Of a DNA stretch of 64,000 bases, positions 48,373 through 57,997 are shown in pieces; position 1 is the first letter of the stretch; each line of letters opens with the position of its first letter. The notes under the pieces are model-generated. The model did not search any database. It saw only the letters and a program-made list of their open reading frames with translations, and was not told the origin of the DNA. Source of the stretch: Lacipirellulaceae bacterium (lineage in GTDB: Bacteria > Planctomycetota > Planctomycetia > Pirellulales > Lacipirellulaceae); NCBI GenBank assembly GCA_040218535.1, contig JAVJRG010000010.1:372001-436000 (forward strand), given 5' to 3'. Position numbers and translations under genes: made by a program.

Positions 48373-49167
48373 CTACAACCCGAGGACTTCGGCCATGCCG
48401 TACAGGCCCGGCGGCTTGTCGATCAGCCACTTCGCGGCCATGAGCGCTCCCTGCGCATAACAATCACGATTACTTGCGGCAACATTCAGCTCGATGGTCT
48501 CGCCCAACATCCCAAAGACGATCGTATGCTCGCCTGGGTTGTCACCCGTACGCACCGCGTGGTAGCCGATCTCATTACTCGGACGTTGACCGGGGCGGCC
48601 TTCACGACCGTGCGCCACAGCCGGTTTGTCCATCGCCTTAGCGACAATCTCACCAAACTTCAACGCCGTTCCGCTGGGTGCGTCTTCTTTGAAACGATGA
48701 TGCCGCTCGATGATTTCCACATCCACGCCTGACGGCAAATCCTTGAGCGCACCTCCGGCAATCTCAGTCAACTTCATCACCAGATTCACAGCAGGGCTCA
48801 TACTCGGAGCGAACACTACCGGGATCGCCTTCGCGGCTTCATGGATGGCCGCAATCTGAGCATCGCTGAAGCCAGTCGTGGCGATTACGACCGGTTTCTT
48901 CTCGGCCAAACAATGTTCAATCATCGCCATTGCCGCATCGGGAACTGAAAAGTCGATTACGATTGCAGCCGCGGTCGGACCAACAGGCTTTAGCGGAACT
49001 CCCAACCCGGCAATCCCGGCTAGCAGTCCGGCATCCGCTTCAAGCTGAGGATGATCGACTGACTCGAACGCAGTGACGATCTCAAAACCGTTGTCAGCGG
49101 CGGCACAGGCAACCACGCGTTGCCCCATACGTCCTGCTGCGCCATGAATAGCTAAATCGATTGACAT
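48373..49167 (-). CDS. dapB: 4-hydroxy-tetrahydrodipicolinate reductase
   Basis: 264 residues. DapB reduces hydroxy-tetrahydrodipicolinate with NAD(P)H in lysine and diaminopimelate synthesis. The dinucleotide-binding start is LAIHGAAGRMGQRV. The catalytic motif EIIERHHRFKEDAPSGTA contains the HH pair and Lys. The C-terminus has HTIVFGMLGETIEL. Full length for the family. Located 54 bp after thrC on the same strand; both belong to aspartate-family amino acid synthesis, which supports an operon. Confidence 0.96.
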   Translation of the reverse strand: MSIDLAIHGAAGRMGQRVVACAAADNGFEIVTAFESVDHPQLEADAGLLAGIAGLGVPLKPVGPTAAAIVIDFSVPDAAMAMIEHCLAEKKPVVIATTGFSDAQIAAIHEAAKAIPVVFAPSMSPAVNLVMKLTEIAGGALKDLPSGVDVEIIERHHRFKEDAPSGTALKFGEIVAKAMDKPAVAHGREGRPGQRPSNEIGYHAVRTGDNPGEHTIVFGMLGETIELNVAASNRDCYAQGALMAAKWLIDKPPGLYGMAEVLGL

Positions 49168-49221
49168 CCTAGAGATAGGTCCTTCAAAGAATAAAGAAGT
49201 AGCAGAGCAGATTATTGGGGC

Positions 49222-50637
49222 TCAGCTATTCAACTGAATCGCCTGAACGATTTCATCCAAGTCGTTCTCAACCTTCACCGCACGATTCGCAAATTGGGCT
49301 CGGCTGACGCCGCGGCTACCCAGGACGCGTTCAAACTCATCTTGGTCGGCGGTGTGATAGGCGACCGTCGCGGTGGGGTCCTTGAGTTGATGCCCCGTAA
49401 GCACGCACACCACGCGATCGCTGGGCGCGATGATTCCTTGCTCTCTCAGCAATTTCGCGCCAGCGACACTCGCCGCGCTAGCCGGTTCGCAACCCATGCC
49501 GTTGGCACCCACCTGGCTCTTGGCGTCGAGGATTTGCTGATCGGTCACCTCGCGGACGACACCTTCGCAACATTCCAGGGCACGCAGACACTTCATTAAG
49601 TTCACAGGGCGATTGATTTCGATGGCACTAGCAATCGTATCCGCTTTTCCTGCAGCCGCGTCGAGTTCGCCGTAGTATTTGTCAATGATCGACACGTCAG
49701 GTTTCCCCTTATTCCAACGCAGGCCTCGCTTCTCGTAGAGTTCGTGCAGGGTATTGGCACCGAGTGCGTTAATGACAGCAAGCCGCGGAATGCGATCGAT
49801 CAGGCCCAACTGGTGAAGTTCGTGAAACGCTTTGCCGAACGAACTGCTGTTTCCCAAGTTGCCGCCAGGAACAACGATCCAGTCGGGCACTTCCCAGTTG
49901 AGGCTCTCCAGCACCCTCATCATGATGGTTTTCTGCCCTTCCAAGCGGAAGGGATTCACGCTGTTGACGAGGTAAATGCCAAGCTTCTCGCTGACTTGCC
50001 TCACACGATGCATCGCATCGTCGAAGTCGCCGGCGATCTGCACGGTCAGCGCTCCATAATCGAGAGCCTGAGAAAGCTTTCCGTAAGAAATCTTGCCCGA
50101 CCCGATAAAGATCACCGCCTGCATCAATTTGCTCGAACAGCAATACAGTGCTAAAGAAGCGCTTGTATTGCCCGTTGACGCACAGGCGGCTTTCTTCGCT
50201 CCGATCGTGTGGGCGTGGGTGAAGGCGGCTGTCATGCCATTGTCCTTGAAGCTGCCCGAAGGATTCATCCCCTCGTACTCCAAGTAGAGCCGACCTTGGT
50301 CCATGCCGATGTACTTGCCAACGCCATCGGTCGCGATCAGCGGAGTTTGCCCTTCGCCAATCGTGACAATCTGCTGAGGCTTGGCAAATGGCAGCAACTC
50401 GTGAAAACGCCAAACTCCGCTTTTGCACAGAGGCTCATTGCGACGCGCCCACTTCTTCTCAAACCACTTGAGCGAGTCGGGTACTGGCAACTGGTCCCAC
50501 TCGTAAGTCACGTCCAGAAGGTTGCCGCAAGCATCACAGGACGTGCGTACCTCACCTACCTCATAGGTTGCAGCACACCCAGGCGAAATGCACTGCTGGT
50601 ATGCGTGAGTGGTATCAATATCGACAGAACTTGCCAC
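49222..50637 (-). CDS. thrC: Threonine synthase
   Basis: 471 residues from the GTG at 50637, chosen because AGGAG lies 11 nt upstream and the remaining N-terminus matches where family members begin; a longer ATG frame to 50685 is less likely. The N-terminal CISPGC and CDACG pairs form a zinc-ribbon-like segment found in planctomycete-type threonine synthases. The PLP site is [11 protein letters not shown] (Lys). Further hallmarks are [12 protein letters not shown] and [10 protein letters not shown]. It converts phosphohomoserine to threonine with PLP in the cytoplasm. Confidence 0.94.
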   Translation of the reverse strand: MASSVDIDTTHAYQQCISPGCAATYEVGEVRTSCDACGNLLDVTYEWDQLPVPDSLKWFEKKWARRNEPLCKSGVWRFHELLPFAKPQQIVTIGEGQTPLIATDGVGKYIGMDQGRLYLEYEGMNPSGSFKDNGMTAAFTHAHTIGAKKAACASTGNTSASLALYCCSSKLMQAVIFIGSGKISYGKLSQALDYGALTVQIAGDFDDAMHRVRQVSEKLGIYLVNSVNPFRLEGQKTIMMRVLESLNWEVPDWIVVPGGNLGNSSSFGKAFHELHQLGLIDRIPRLAVINALGANTLHELYEKRGLRWNKGKPDVSIIDKYYGELDAAAGKADTIASAIEINRPVNLMKCLRALECCEGVVREVTDQQILDAKSQVGANGMGCEPASAASVAGAKLLREQGIIAPSDRVVCVLTGHQLKDPTATVAYHTADQDEFERVLGSRGVSRAQFANRAVKVENDLDEIVQAIQLNS

Positions 50638-51181
50638 CAGAATCGCAGCTCCTGAAAACCATCGCTTCCGCTGGCACGCTTGCACGGCATGTAAAGCGGA
50701 ATCTTCTGGGTTCTAAACTATGACGAATAAACAACTTGTATGAAATTCTACTTCGCGATCCCACTTGCCGCAACGCGAAGGCAGTCGCTTGGTTTTCCAC
50801 AAAGGGACAGCTACCGAATGCGGAAATGCGACCGATCTCCCCGGAGAGATTTCTACTCCATCTCTTCTCGATAGCCTTACGGCTCTCTGCGAACCTTACT
50901 CTGAGTTAGACCTCAGCAATCTACTCAGGGTTCTCCTCGCCTTCGATGCAAGGAGAAACTCACGAGATGGCGACCAATATGCGGCGCAAGCCTCTGCTAA
51001 CAAACGCCTTAGGAAGCAAACCCTGCGATCCAGATGGTTTGACGATTCACACGAAACCGCTTAGAATAAGGGGCTCGATTGAGCTCAATTCCAACAATCA
51101 CTATCACCTGATTCTGACGATTCATCTCAGCGATCGGATATTTCCATTGCCACGAGGAACCGAGGGGGAACGAAGAGCGAC
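50638..51181. other. Divergent intergenic region, no gene
   Basis: A 544-bp gap between thrC (minus) and the DksA-like gene (plus). Open frames here (50765-51064, 50946-51185) lack ribosome sites and protein-like composition. A 7-bp hairpin (50751-50757 with 50774-50780) lies near thrC. GAGGGGGAACG precedes the DksA-like start as a possible ribosome site. Confidence 0.55.
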
Positions 51182-51568
51182 ATGAAAAAAGCTGATATGA
51201 AAGTCTACCGTGAAAGACTCATGGACCTTCGTGCGCGATTGCGTGGCGATGTGAATTCCATGGCTGACTCGGCGCTTCGTAAATCAGGCACCAACGGCGA
51301 CCAAGCCGCGAGCATGCCCATTCACATGGCCGAACTCGGCAGTGAGAACTACGAGCAAGAATTCACCCTCAGCCTGCTCGCCACCGAAGGCGATCGGCTA
51401 GAAATGGTCGAGTCGGCACTCGATCGGATCGAAGCAGGCACCTACGGCCAATGTGTTCACTGCTCGAAGGTCGTCCCGAAAATGAGGCTCAACGCAATTC
51501 CCTACACGCCGCTTTGCATCAAATGTGCCGAATTGCGTAGCGAGGGAAAGCTAGAACTGGAAGACTAG
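51182..51568 (+). CDS. TraR/DksA family zinc-finger protein
   Basis: 128 residues. An N-terminal helical coiled coil is followed by the DksA-type four-cysteine zinc finger CVHC (91, 94) and CIKC (112, 115) after the usual IEAGTYGQC. Members bind RNA polymerase secondary channel or act as related regulators; the coiled-coil tip Asp pair of true DksA cannot be identified with confidence. The adjacent lspA gene 64 bp downstream suggests cotranscription. Confidence 0.88.
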   Translation: MKKADMKVYRERLMDLRARLRGDVNSMADSALRKSGTNGDQAASMPIHMAELGSENYEQEFTLSLLATEGDRLEMVESALDRIEAGTYGQCVHCSKVVPKMRLNAIPYTPLCIKCAELRSEGKLELED

Positions 51569-51632
51569 AAGTTCCGCAGTTGAAACGGACTGACCTTTTC
51601 AGTTCGCGATCATCAGCGTAAGAATGGGCTAG

Positions 51633-52226
51633 ATGACAAACTCAACTGCCCAATCAGTGGACTACCCAAGTTCACGTTATGCTCTTTTTTTTGTCCCGGC
51701 CGTTCTGGGCTTGGCGGCTGATCTGTGGACGAAGTCATGGACGTTCGCACAGCCCGAGCTGTTTCAGGGTGCTCAGCACTGGTGGCTTTGGGAGGAGCAC
51801 GCGGGAATCCAACTCAGCTTGAATGAAGGCGCACTCTTTGGGATGGGGCAGGGGAAGGTGTGGTTCTTTACGGCTTGCTCGGTACTTGCAGGCATCGCCA
51901 TTCCCGTCTGGCTGTTCAGGTTTGGAGCGGCTACGGATGCAAAGCTCACCTTTGCACTGGGGGCAATTATGGGCGGGGTTTTCGGCAATCTTTACGATCG
52001 CCTGGGACTTCACGACCTCCAGTGGGAAAGATTTCGGCACGACCGTGAAGGGGCCGTCTATGCCGTCCGTGATTGGATCCTGCTCCAGTGGAACGATCAG
52101 TGGGTGTGGCCGAACTTCAACATCGCCGATGTGTTGCTCGTCTGCGGAGCGGCCTCTCTCTTCTTGATTTCTGTTTTCAGCGCGGCGCCCGAAACTGAAG
52201 CCGCTTCCGAAAAGCCAGAAACCTGA
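51633..52226 (+). CDS. lspA: Lipoprotein signal peptidase
   Basis: 197 residues with four membrane spans. LspA cleaves lipoprotein signal peptides after diacylglycerol addition. Conserved blocks are LNEGALFG, GGVFGNLYDRL (D122) and WPNFNIADVLL (D166), the catalytic aspartate pair, plus VRDWI. A moderately long N-terminus and acidic C-terminal tail are the only deviations. It serves the several lipoproteins in this genome, including those at 24877 and 45975. Confidence 0.95.
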   Translation: MTNSTAQSVDYPSSRYALFFVPAVLGLAADLWTKSWTFAQPELFQGAQHWWLWEEHAGIQLSLNEGALFGMGQGKVWFFTACSVLAGIAIPVWLFRFGAATDAKLTFALGAIMGGVFGNLYDRLGLHDLQWERFRHDREGAVYAVRDWILLQWNDQWVWPNFNIADVLLVCGAASLFLISVFSAAPETEAASEKPET

Positions 52227-52541
52227 GCGGCTTTCCGCAAAATAGCTGCGGGATGTCGAATCGCTGTGTTTTGGAAAGCTATTTGGCGGTTACTATCCCC
52301 TCGTGAGGGGTGTAATTCTTGGTGCCTCCTCACGAAAGATGCTCTGACTTCCAAACAAGGACATCGTCCCGAAGCTTCCCCGGGCTAATTGTGAGAGCGC
52401 TTGCAGTCATTTAATCTGACGACGTGGTGCGACTGCAATGCCTGCGAAGCGGCTCGCGAGGACGTTGCCAATAAGCAAAAGAAACTAGGCGGATGTGATG
52501 GAACTACATGAATCTTGATTGCAACCTATGAGGACGCCACG
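52227..52541. other. Intergenic region with small terminator, no gene
   Basis: A 315-bp gap between lspA and the Rrf2 gene. It contains the palindrome CCCCTCGTGAGGGG at 52297-52310 (6-bp stem, GT loop), a possible terminator of lspA although the following T-tract is short. No coding frame of interest. Confidence 0.5.
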
Positions 52542-52940
52542 ATGAAATTATCTCAATCCGTTCGCTACGCGATTCTTGCCCTCTGCCAACTTGAAGATCC
52601 CGAAGGATCACGACCCGTTTCCTGCCGGCAGCTCGCCAAGCTCGGCGATATGCCAGAGCGGTTTCTCCTCCAGGTGTTGAGGCAGCTCGTCAATCATGGC
52701 GTTCTGAGTTCGACGCGAGGCGTTGAAGGTGGGTATCGCTTGGCTCGTAACAAGGACGACATCACCCTGCTCGAAATTGTCGAAGCCGCCGACGGACCCT
52801 TGCACGCAAATCAAAACGGGAGCATTGAGGCACTCAACACAGCCTCTCAGGAAACTCTGAAAGCCGTGTTTGGCGAAGTCGTTGATAATCAGAAACAGGC
52901 GCTCGCGAAGGTAACGCTCGGACACCTGCAGCCTGGGTAA
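52542..52940 (+). CDS. Rrf2 family transcriptional regulator without Fe-S cysteines
   Basis: 132 residues from the ATG at 52542; an in-frame TTG at 52515 would add nine residues. The Rrf2 winged helix is clear: MKLSQSVRYAILALCQL, PERFLLQVLRQLVNHGVLSSTRGVEGGY and ITLLEIVEAADGPL. Fe-S members have three cysteines after this point; here that stretch (HANQNGSIEALNTASQ) has none, so it probably does not sense iron-sulfur or NO as IscR and NsrR do. Regulator of unknown targets. Confidence 0.88.
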   Translation: MKLSQSVRYAILALCQLEDPEGSRPVSCRQLAKLGDMPERFLLQVLRQLVNHGVLSSTRGVEGGYRLARNKDDITLLEIVEAADGPLHANQNGSIEALNTASQETLKAVFGEVVDNQKQALAKVTLGHLQPG

Positions 52941-53021
52941 GTGTACATAATCGACGAACAAGAAATACGCATGAAACCCTAGCCTAGCAACACGCAAGTC
53001 TTGGAATAAGGAGGAAATAAG

Positions 53022-54143
53022 CTACTGCGCAGAAATACTGTTTCCATCTGAACTGAATTCGATTCTTTGGTGTTCTTCTAGTGGGAAGATGGCTAGAGGA
53101 ATCCCTTCTTTCCACAGAGCTTCTTTAAGTAGCCGAACATCGTTGTAGGCATCGGGATAGATAAAAGCGAGTACGGACTCGTGATTAGAACTCCGATTTC
53201 GCAATCGTTTCTTAAACTTGGAGTTAGGTAGCAGTGCTTGTTCAATTGGCTGTCCAACTTCCTCGTTGACGGGAAGGATAGCACCAACCATTTGGACCTT
53301 CACGTTGTTCCCAGCTAGTACAGGAGACACGGTAATCGGTACTTCTACTTTTCGTTCTAGATAAAGTCTAAAGCGAAAACCGTCAATCGGCCCAACAGTA
53401 TCGACAGCGTGCCCTCTTTGCATTACTCCTTGCGTGAGGTACGGCTTTCTCAGTCGTTGCATCTCTTGCTTCAATTCATCATATGGAATCACCCCCAGCT
53501 TACCATGACGCAACCGCACTATGATCGCTTCTTTCACTTCGCGTGCTAGAGGCGTCGGCATGCAAACAATCTCTTCAGACTCTTCGGTCTGACCGACTAA
53601 TGAATACTGCTGTTCAGTTAGTTTTTTTAGCTCAATCTTGGCCTTGAGAAGCTCCCGCTGAACGTCGAACTCCTCCTGGGATTTCTCGTCAAGTCGTGCG
53701 CGACGGGCTGCCAGGTCTTGCTCGTGTAAGGACTGCATCTCCACGAGCTTCTGTCTTTCAGCCTCCAAGAGCTTTCGTTCCCGAGCGACTGCGATGGTTC
53801 GCCGCGCTTGTTCGGCATTCTTGCGGCTTGCGAAAGCGATCTCTCGGCGTATTTGAGCCAGTTCTTCAGCTTCGCTCTGCGTCTCGTCCGGTTCGGGTTC
53901 TGCCTTCGGCTGGATTTCTTGCGGCGGGGGCGTAGGTTCGTAGGTAACCTCATGGAGTTGTGTCTGTTCTTCGGGCGTCTCTTCCTCGGGCGAAGCCATC
54001 AACGAACCTTGCGAAGCCCGCACACCGACGACCATCACCAGAATGATGAGGATTCCGACAATGTTCGCCACAATGTCCAGGAACGAATCTTCACCTGGCA
54101 TGCCGTCATCAGATTCGTGGTTGGCACGACTAGCGCGTGACAT
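53022..54143 (-). CDS. Single-span MotB/ExbD-like protein of a motor-type operon
   Basis: 373 residues. One membrane span (about 21-43) contains an Asp (D23, in EDSFLDIVANIVGIL) at the position of the proton-carrying Asp of ExbD/TolR/MotB. Then come a Pro/Glu-rich stretch (50-90), a long coiled coil (90-185) and a C-terminal alpha/beta domain (about 195-365) with VCMPTPL, VGPIDGFRFRLYLERKVEVP and an IAFP/LAIFPLEE end. Its start overlaps the previous gene by 14 bp, so the three genes are translationally coupled. It probably pairs with the ExbB-like channel at 56136-57839. The C-terminal domain is not one I recognise. Confidence 0.75.
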   Translation of the reverse strand: MSRASRANHESDDGMPGEDSFLDIVANIVGILIILVMVVGVRASQGSLMASPEEETPEEQTQLHEVTYEPTPPPQEIQPKAEPEPDETQSEAEELAQIRREIAFASRKNAEQARRTIAVARERKLLEAERQKLVEMQSLHEQDLAARRARLDEKSQEEFDVQRELLKAKIELKKLTEQQYSLVGQTEESEEIVCMPTPLAREVKEAIIVRLRHGKLGVIPYDELKQEMQRLRKPYLTQGVMQRGHAVDTVGPIDGFRFRLYLERKVEVPITVSPVLAGNNVKVQMVGAILPVNEEVGQPIEQALLPNSKFKKRLRNRSSNHESVLAFIYPDAYNDVRLLKEALWKEGIPLAIFPLEEHQRIEFSSDGNSISAQ

Positions 54144-56139
54144 TCGATTGACCTCCCGGAGAGCGCACGGCTGTCAGTGGCATCTCGACATCCACACCGC
54201 TCCCTTCAAGCAGCTTCGCCAGCTTCATCGCCTCACGGTCCGCACCAGGAGCAACCTTCACACGCAATACGGGCTTCCAGTGCATGCTGCGGCCAGCAAA
54301 GCCCCAATCTTGCGTGCGTTGCCGAATGCTGCCCGCGAAGTCATTTATGAGCTTGTTCGTCGGTTGATCGAAGCTGATAAACTTGGTTGATCCAAAGCTC
54401 TGCTTGTCGGGAGAGGGTAGGATATCGAGTCCGTCCTTGCGAACGTAGACCGAGATGGGACGGCGCATTGGCACGGACTGATTACGCGATTTCTGCAACG
54501 CCCAATCGGAGCCGCGCCCCGCGGCAGCACTTTGAACTTCGGTCGTACTAGAAAAGGTTGCGCTCACGCTCTGTGATTGCGAATTCGTGTTACCCGCTTG
54601 AATGGCACCACTTGAGGTTGCTGAGGCCTGCGACGAGGCACTCCCCGAACTCGAGGATCCCGAACCGGCAGACCCACTCGATGCACCACCCGCTGTCGAA
54701 TCTTCGGCTTGCGCGCCGCCAGGTACACCTTTTCCTACGGAGCCACTCGAATCGCCGCCGCTAGAATTCGCTGCACTCGAATCGCTGCCCGCCGTGCCTT
54801 GCCCCAGAGCATCGCCTTCCGAGCCCGATTGGTTCCATGTCGAAGTCGCAGCACCGTTTCCGCCTGCCGCGGAGTCAGGACCTCCATCCCCGGCGCCTGC
54901 GGAGAATTCGCCGCTCGCGCCCTGGCGAGACTCACCCAGTTGGCCTAAACCTTCGCTTGAATTACTGCTAGTCCCTAGTGAGCCGCTACCGTACCGGTCG
55001 CCACCGCCAGCAGTGGCACTATAGCGGTCCGAACCGCCGCCAGAAAAATCGCTGCCGGATCCCGCACCGTATCCGCCACCGTAGCCATTGCCTCTTCCGC
55101 CATATCCCATTCGGGCACCAATTTTTGCGTGCGTCATGTAGCGCCGTGGGGCAGCCTGAGCTAGTCGCTCCTGCTGCAATCTGGCGAACTGGACCGCATG
55201 ATCTTGCTGGCTCGCCAAGATCGGATTAGCTGTAGGAAACACGACTCGTTTCTCTTCACTCAAGAATTCATAACCGTACGAGACATCTGCAACCTTCAGC
55301 GCTGCCAAAACCTTGACATAGAATTCACGCCCCGAGGGACGAACAATAATCAACGGATAAGGCTCCAGCGGTTCATCACCGGTTTGCACCGCCTGCTTCT
55401 CGTAGTGATTTTCCGTAGCACGAATCGCAGCGGCCAAGGCATTGCCCGAACGGATCGGACGAACGAAGTCCTTCTCGGTAAGCCGCGTTCCACCCGGCTG
55501 AATGACGACAGCATTCTCGGTACACTCAATAAATACAGGTGGCCGAAAAGTGCCGTTCGGTCCGCGATAAGGAACGATCGCGTAACTCTTCGGCCTTGTT
55601 GCCTCCTGCTGCATTTCTTCGACTTGCTCTTTGGTATCCTCAACCAGTTCCTGCAGCCGCAAGAGTTCTCGCTTCGCCTGCTCGTTGTCGACCTCTTGGT
55701 CTTCTTCGGTGGCTTCCAATTGCAGATTGTTGAGATAGAGTTCAGAAACCGCATGCTCGAGTCTGCGGGCATGCTCTTCGAGATGAGCCAGTTTCTCTCT
55801 TTCTTCGGACAAGCGTTTCTCGATCGCTTTTTGATCGCGAAGTTGCTGCTCCCGCCGCGCCCGCAACTGCTCCAATTCGCTCCTTGCGGGCGGCCCCACG
55901 GGCTTTTCATCCCTGGGCTGTACCTGCTGGGGCTGAGTCGTAGTCCTCTCAACCGGTTTGGCTTTGACCGCCACTTGTGGTTTAGCCGCAGGCTGCTCAT
56001 CGGCCACCACCACCACCCGCGAGGCCTGCTCCGCCAGCACCACCAGCAGCACTAACAGCGCCCCCATCGTGCAAAGCAACACCGCCAAGAAAGGAAACAG
56101 ACTGACGGCTTTCGAATTATCCCGGACCGCGCGGCTCAT
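54130..56139 (-). CDS. Single-span coiled-coil protein with Gly/Ser-rich region, second ExbD-like partner
   Basis: 669 residues. One membrane span (about 12-38, SLFPFLAVLLCTMGALLVLL) lacks the Asp seen in its partner. A Pro/Lys region and coiled coil (about 70-175) follow, then a domain with FIECTENAVVIQPGG and YPLIIVRPSGREFY (about 200-290). A long Gly/Ser/Asn-rich low-complexity segment (about 345-565) precedes a C-terminal domain with RPISVYVRKDGLDILPSP and PVLRVKVAPGADREAM, ending in ...EMPLTAVRSPGGQSNVTR. It overlaps the upstream ExbB-like gene by 4 bp. Function unknown; context implies an energised envelope complex. Confidence 0.7.
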   Translation of the reverse strand: MSRAVRDNSKAVSLFPFLAVLLCTMGALLVLLVVLAEQASRVVVVADEQPAAKPQVAVKAKPVERTTTQPQQVQPRDEKPVGPPARSELEQLRARREQQLRDQKAIEKRLSEEREKLAHLEEHARRLEHAVSELYLNNLQLEATEEDQEVDNEQAKRELLRLQELVEDTKEQVEEMQQEATRPKSYAIVPYRGPNGTFRPPVFIECTENAVVIQPGGTRLTEKDFVRPIRSGNALAAAIRATENHYEKQAVQTGDEPLEPYPLIIVRPSGREFYVKVLAALKVADVSYGYEFLSEEKRVVFPTANPILASQQDHAVQFARLQQERLAQAAPRRYMTHAKIGARMGYGGRGNGYGGGYGAGSGSDFSGGGSDRYSATAGGGDRYGSGSLGTSSNSSEGLGQLGESRQGASGEFSAGAGDGGPDSAAGGNGAATSTWNQSGSEGDALGQGTAGSDSSAANSSGGDSSGSVGKGVPGGAQAEDSTAGGASSGSAGSGSSSSGSASSQASATSSGAIQAGNTNSQSQSVSATFSSTTEVQSAAAGRGSDWALQKSRNQSVPMRRPISVYVRKDGLDILPSPDKQSFGSTKFISFDQPTNKLINDFAGSIRQRTQDWGFAGRSMHWKPVLRVKVAPGADREAMKLAKLLEGSGVDVEMPLTAVRSPGGQSNVTR

Positions 56140-57839
56140 GCAGCGTAGCTCTGAGGCTCCTCACCGTCGGAGGGCTCGCCGAGATCGCTCAACGTGATCT
56201 CGGGAGCGCTGGTCACCGGTTGGCCTAACCGTGTGTTCAGTAACTGCAGTGTCGCCGAAAGGCTCGCCACGGTCTGCTCGAAGTGATGAGCCCCGGCCAG
56301 AGAGGAGAGATTGCTGTTGAGTGCCTCTTCCAACTTGCGAACCTGCCCGGTCGCTTCGACCACTTGCAGCAGCACTTCGCCCTGCTTGATCAACTGCTGC
56401 TGCTGAGAAACGGTCGTTCCGGCAGCCTCAACCAGTGCCGCTTGCATGTCCTTGAGGACTTGCTCGCTGCGGGCAATGAGCGTCTCTTGCCGTTCTGCCG
56501 CCACTAGCACGGCTTCGCCGAGTGCTCCTTCCACATCAGAAAGATGTTGGCGGTTTTCGTCGGCCAGTTTCGTTTCCGAAGCGACCAGCGTCTCCGTGTG
56601 TTGTTCATAGGCTTCAGCGAGAGCGGAAACATATTGGACAGCCCCTTGCTCAAGCACTTCCGTAAGTTTCATCGTGCCTGAGTTCAGCACGTCGGCATGC
56701 TGGTGAATCCCTTCGTTCATCACGGTGGAATGTTGCTCAAGCCCCTCGTTCAGGATTTCCGCATGACGAATGAGCGTCTGCTCAAGTTGCTCAGCGAAGC
56801 GGCCAACCCCCTCATTCAGGCCGACAGCGTGGGTTTTCAACCCGCGTGATAGTCCGTTCGCTAAAGTCGAGCTAATTGTCTCTGCCGTCGAGTCCGCGAG
56901 ACTGGCCCACTTTTCGTTAGTAGCTTTCAACGAGTCGCTCAGCAAGTCGGTTTGCTGACGGCAAGAGTTCTCAACGGTCGCCAGCAACTGTTCGGAGGCA
57001 CGCTGCACGGACGCCATGTGAGGATCGTGCGCTGCACCATACTGGCGGAAACGTCCAACGAGTTGTTCGTCAGCTTTCTGATCGACCGTGGTCAGGAGCG
57101 CCACCTCGACGCGCTCGACAATAAACTTTGCGAACAGCAGAATCATCGACAACGTCAACGCTAACGCGGTGGTATCAAACGCCACGCTCAAACCGGCAAT
57201 GACCACCGGCAGCGACTGCTCCATTTCACTCCCGGAGAGTTTGGCAATCGCTAAGGTAATGCCAATGACGGTCCCCAAGAATCCAAGGATCGGGATCGTC
57301 GAAGCGATGATCCTGACTGACGCATAGCTGTGATGCATACGCCCCAAGTCGGAATCTTGCAGGTGCCGTAGATGATCTTCCAAGGCGTCCGCCGATTTGC
57401 GTTTGTCAACGTATTGCAGAGCATTCGTAAGGCGTCTCGCTAGGTATGTGTCACAAAGACTAGGATTCCGTTGCTTAAGCTGACTCAAGATAGAGGCGGC
57501 CTCTTCCACTCGTTCACCACCGTCAGGCACAAGCAGTGGCAAGTTCAGCTTTTCAAGAGAACCAAATTGCAGCAACAAACCTAACAGTTTGATCAACAAA
57601 GCCGCGGTACCCACGCAGAACAGCGCCACCGTGACATTCTCAATCCAGTGGTTATTGAGATACCGCTGAATGAAGCTCCCCTCGGCCGCTGGACGCACAA
57701 CGATCGCATAGATGGCTAGATAAGCTAGCCCACCCCAGACAACCGCCTGCTTGAGCAACCATTCGGAAATGTTCGAAATACGCGACACGACGACCTGTCC
57801 TTTCCTAGGGGTCCTTCCCGGCGGCGATTTCCTCGCCAC
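56136..57839 (-). CDS. MotA/TolQ/ExbB-type proton channel protein with long C-terminal tail
   Basis: 567 residues. Four membrane spans at about 28-48, 68-91, 176-198 and 210-240. The last two (RIIASTIPILGFLGTVIGITLAI and PVVIAGLSVAFDTTALALTLSMI) carry the MotA/TolQ/ExbB family signature GFLGTVIGI and the AF-TTA helix. A 327-residue cytoplasmic tail (241-567) follows, made of alpha-helical repeats rich in Glu, Ala and His (for example NEGLEQHSTVMNEGIHQHADVLNSG), far longer than in ExbB or TolQ and comparable in plan to the tail of ZorA. First gene of a three-gene overlapping operon. It probably forms a proton- or sodium-driven pore. Confidence 0.82.
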   Translation of the reverse strand: MARKSPPGRTPRKGQVVVSRISNISEWLLKQAVVWGGLAYLAIYAIVVRPAAEGSFIQRYLNNHWIENVTVALFCVGTAALLIKLLGLLLQFGSLEKLNLPLLVPDGGERVEEAASILSQLKQRNPSLCDTYLARRLTNALQYVDKRKSADALEDHLRHLQDSDLGRMHHSYASVRIIASTIPILGFLGTVIGITLAIAKLSGSEMEQSLPVVIAGLSVAFDTTALALTLSMILLFAKFIVERVEVALLTTVDQKADEQLVGRFRQYGAAHDPHMASVQRASEQLLATVENSCRQQTDLLSDSLKATNEKWASLADSTAETISSTLANGLSRGLKTHAVGLNEGVGRFAEQLEQTLIRHAEILNEGLEQHSTVMNEGIHQHADVLNSGTMKLTEVLEQGAVQYVSALAEAYEQHTETLVASETKLADENRQHLSDVEGALGEAVLVAAERQETLIARSEQVLKDMQAALVEAAGTTVSQQQQLIKQGEVLLQVVEATGQVRKLEEALNSNLSSLAGAHHFEQTVASLSATLQLLNTRLGQPVTSAPEITLSDLGEPSDGEEPQSYAA

Positions 57840-57997
57840 AACACCGACTTGCGAAGTCTGCTATCCCGGCGCAATCAGACGCGCAGACGGGAACCTTCTC
57901 CCCTAGAATCGGCACAACCGGCAAAGCTTACTGAGCCGAAATCGGCGAAAAGGGCCAAGCGAAATGCTAGCACTGGCCAGTCTTGATACCTGACGTT

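Noticed and set aside
55198-56055. 285-residue plus-strand open frame
   Set aside because: Antisense shadow of the single-span coiled-coil gene; composition follows the Gln/Glu codons of the other strand.
53022-57839. Zorya anti-phage system
   Set aside because: The channel tail recalls ZorA, but ZorB-type OmpA domain and ZorC, ZorD or ZorE are not present.
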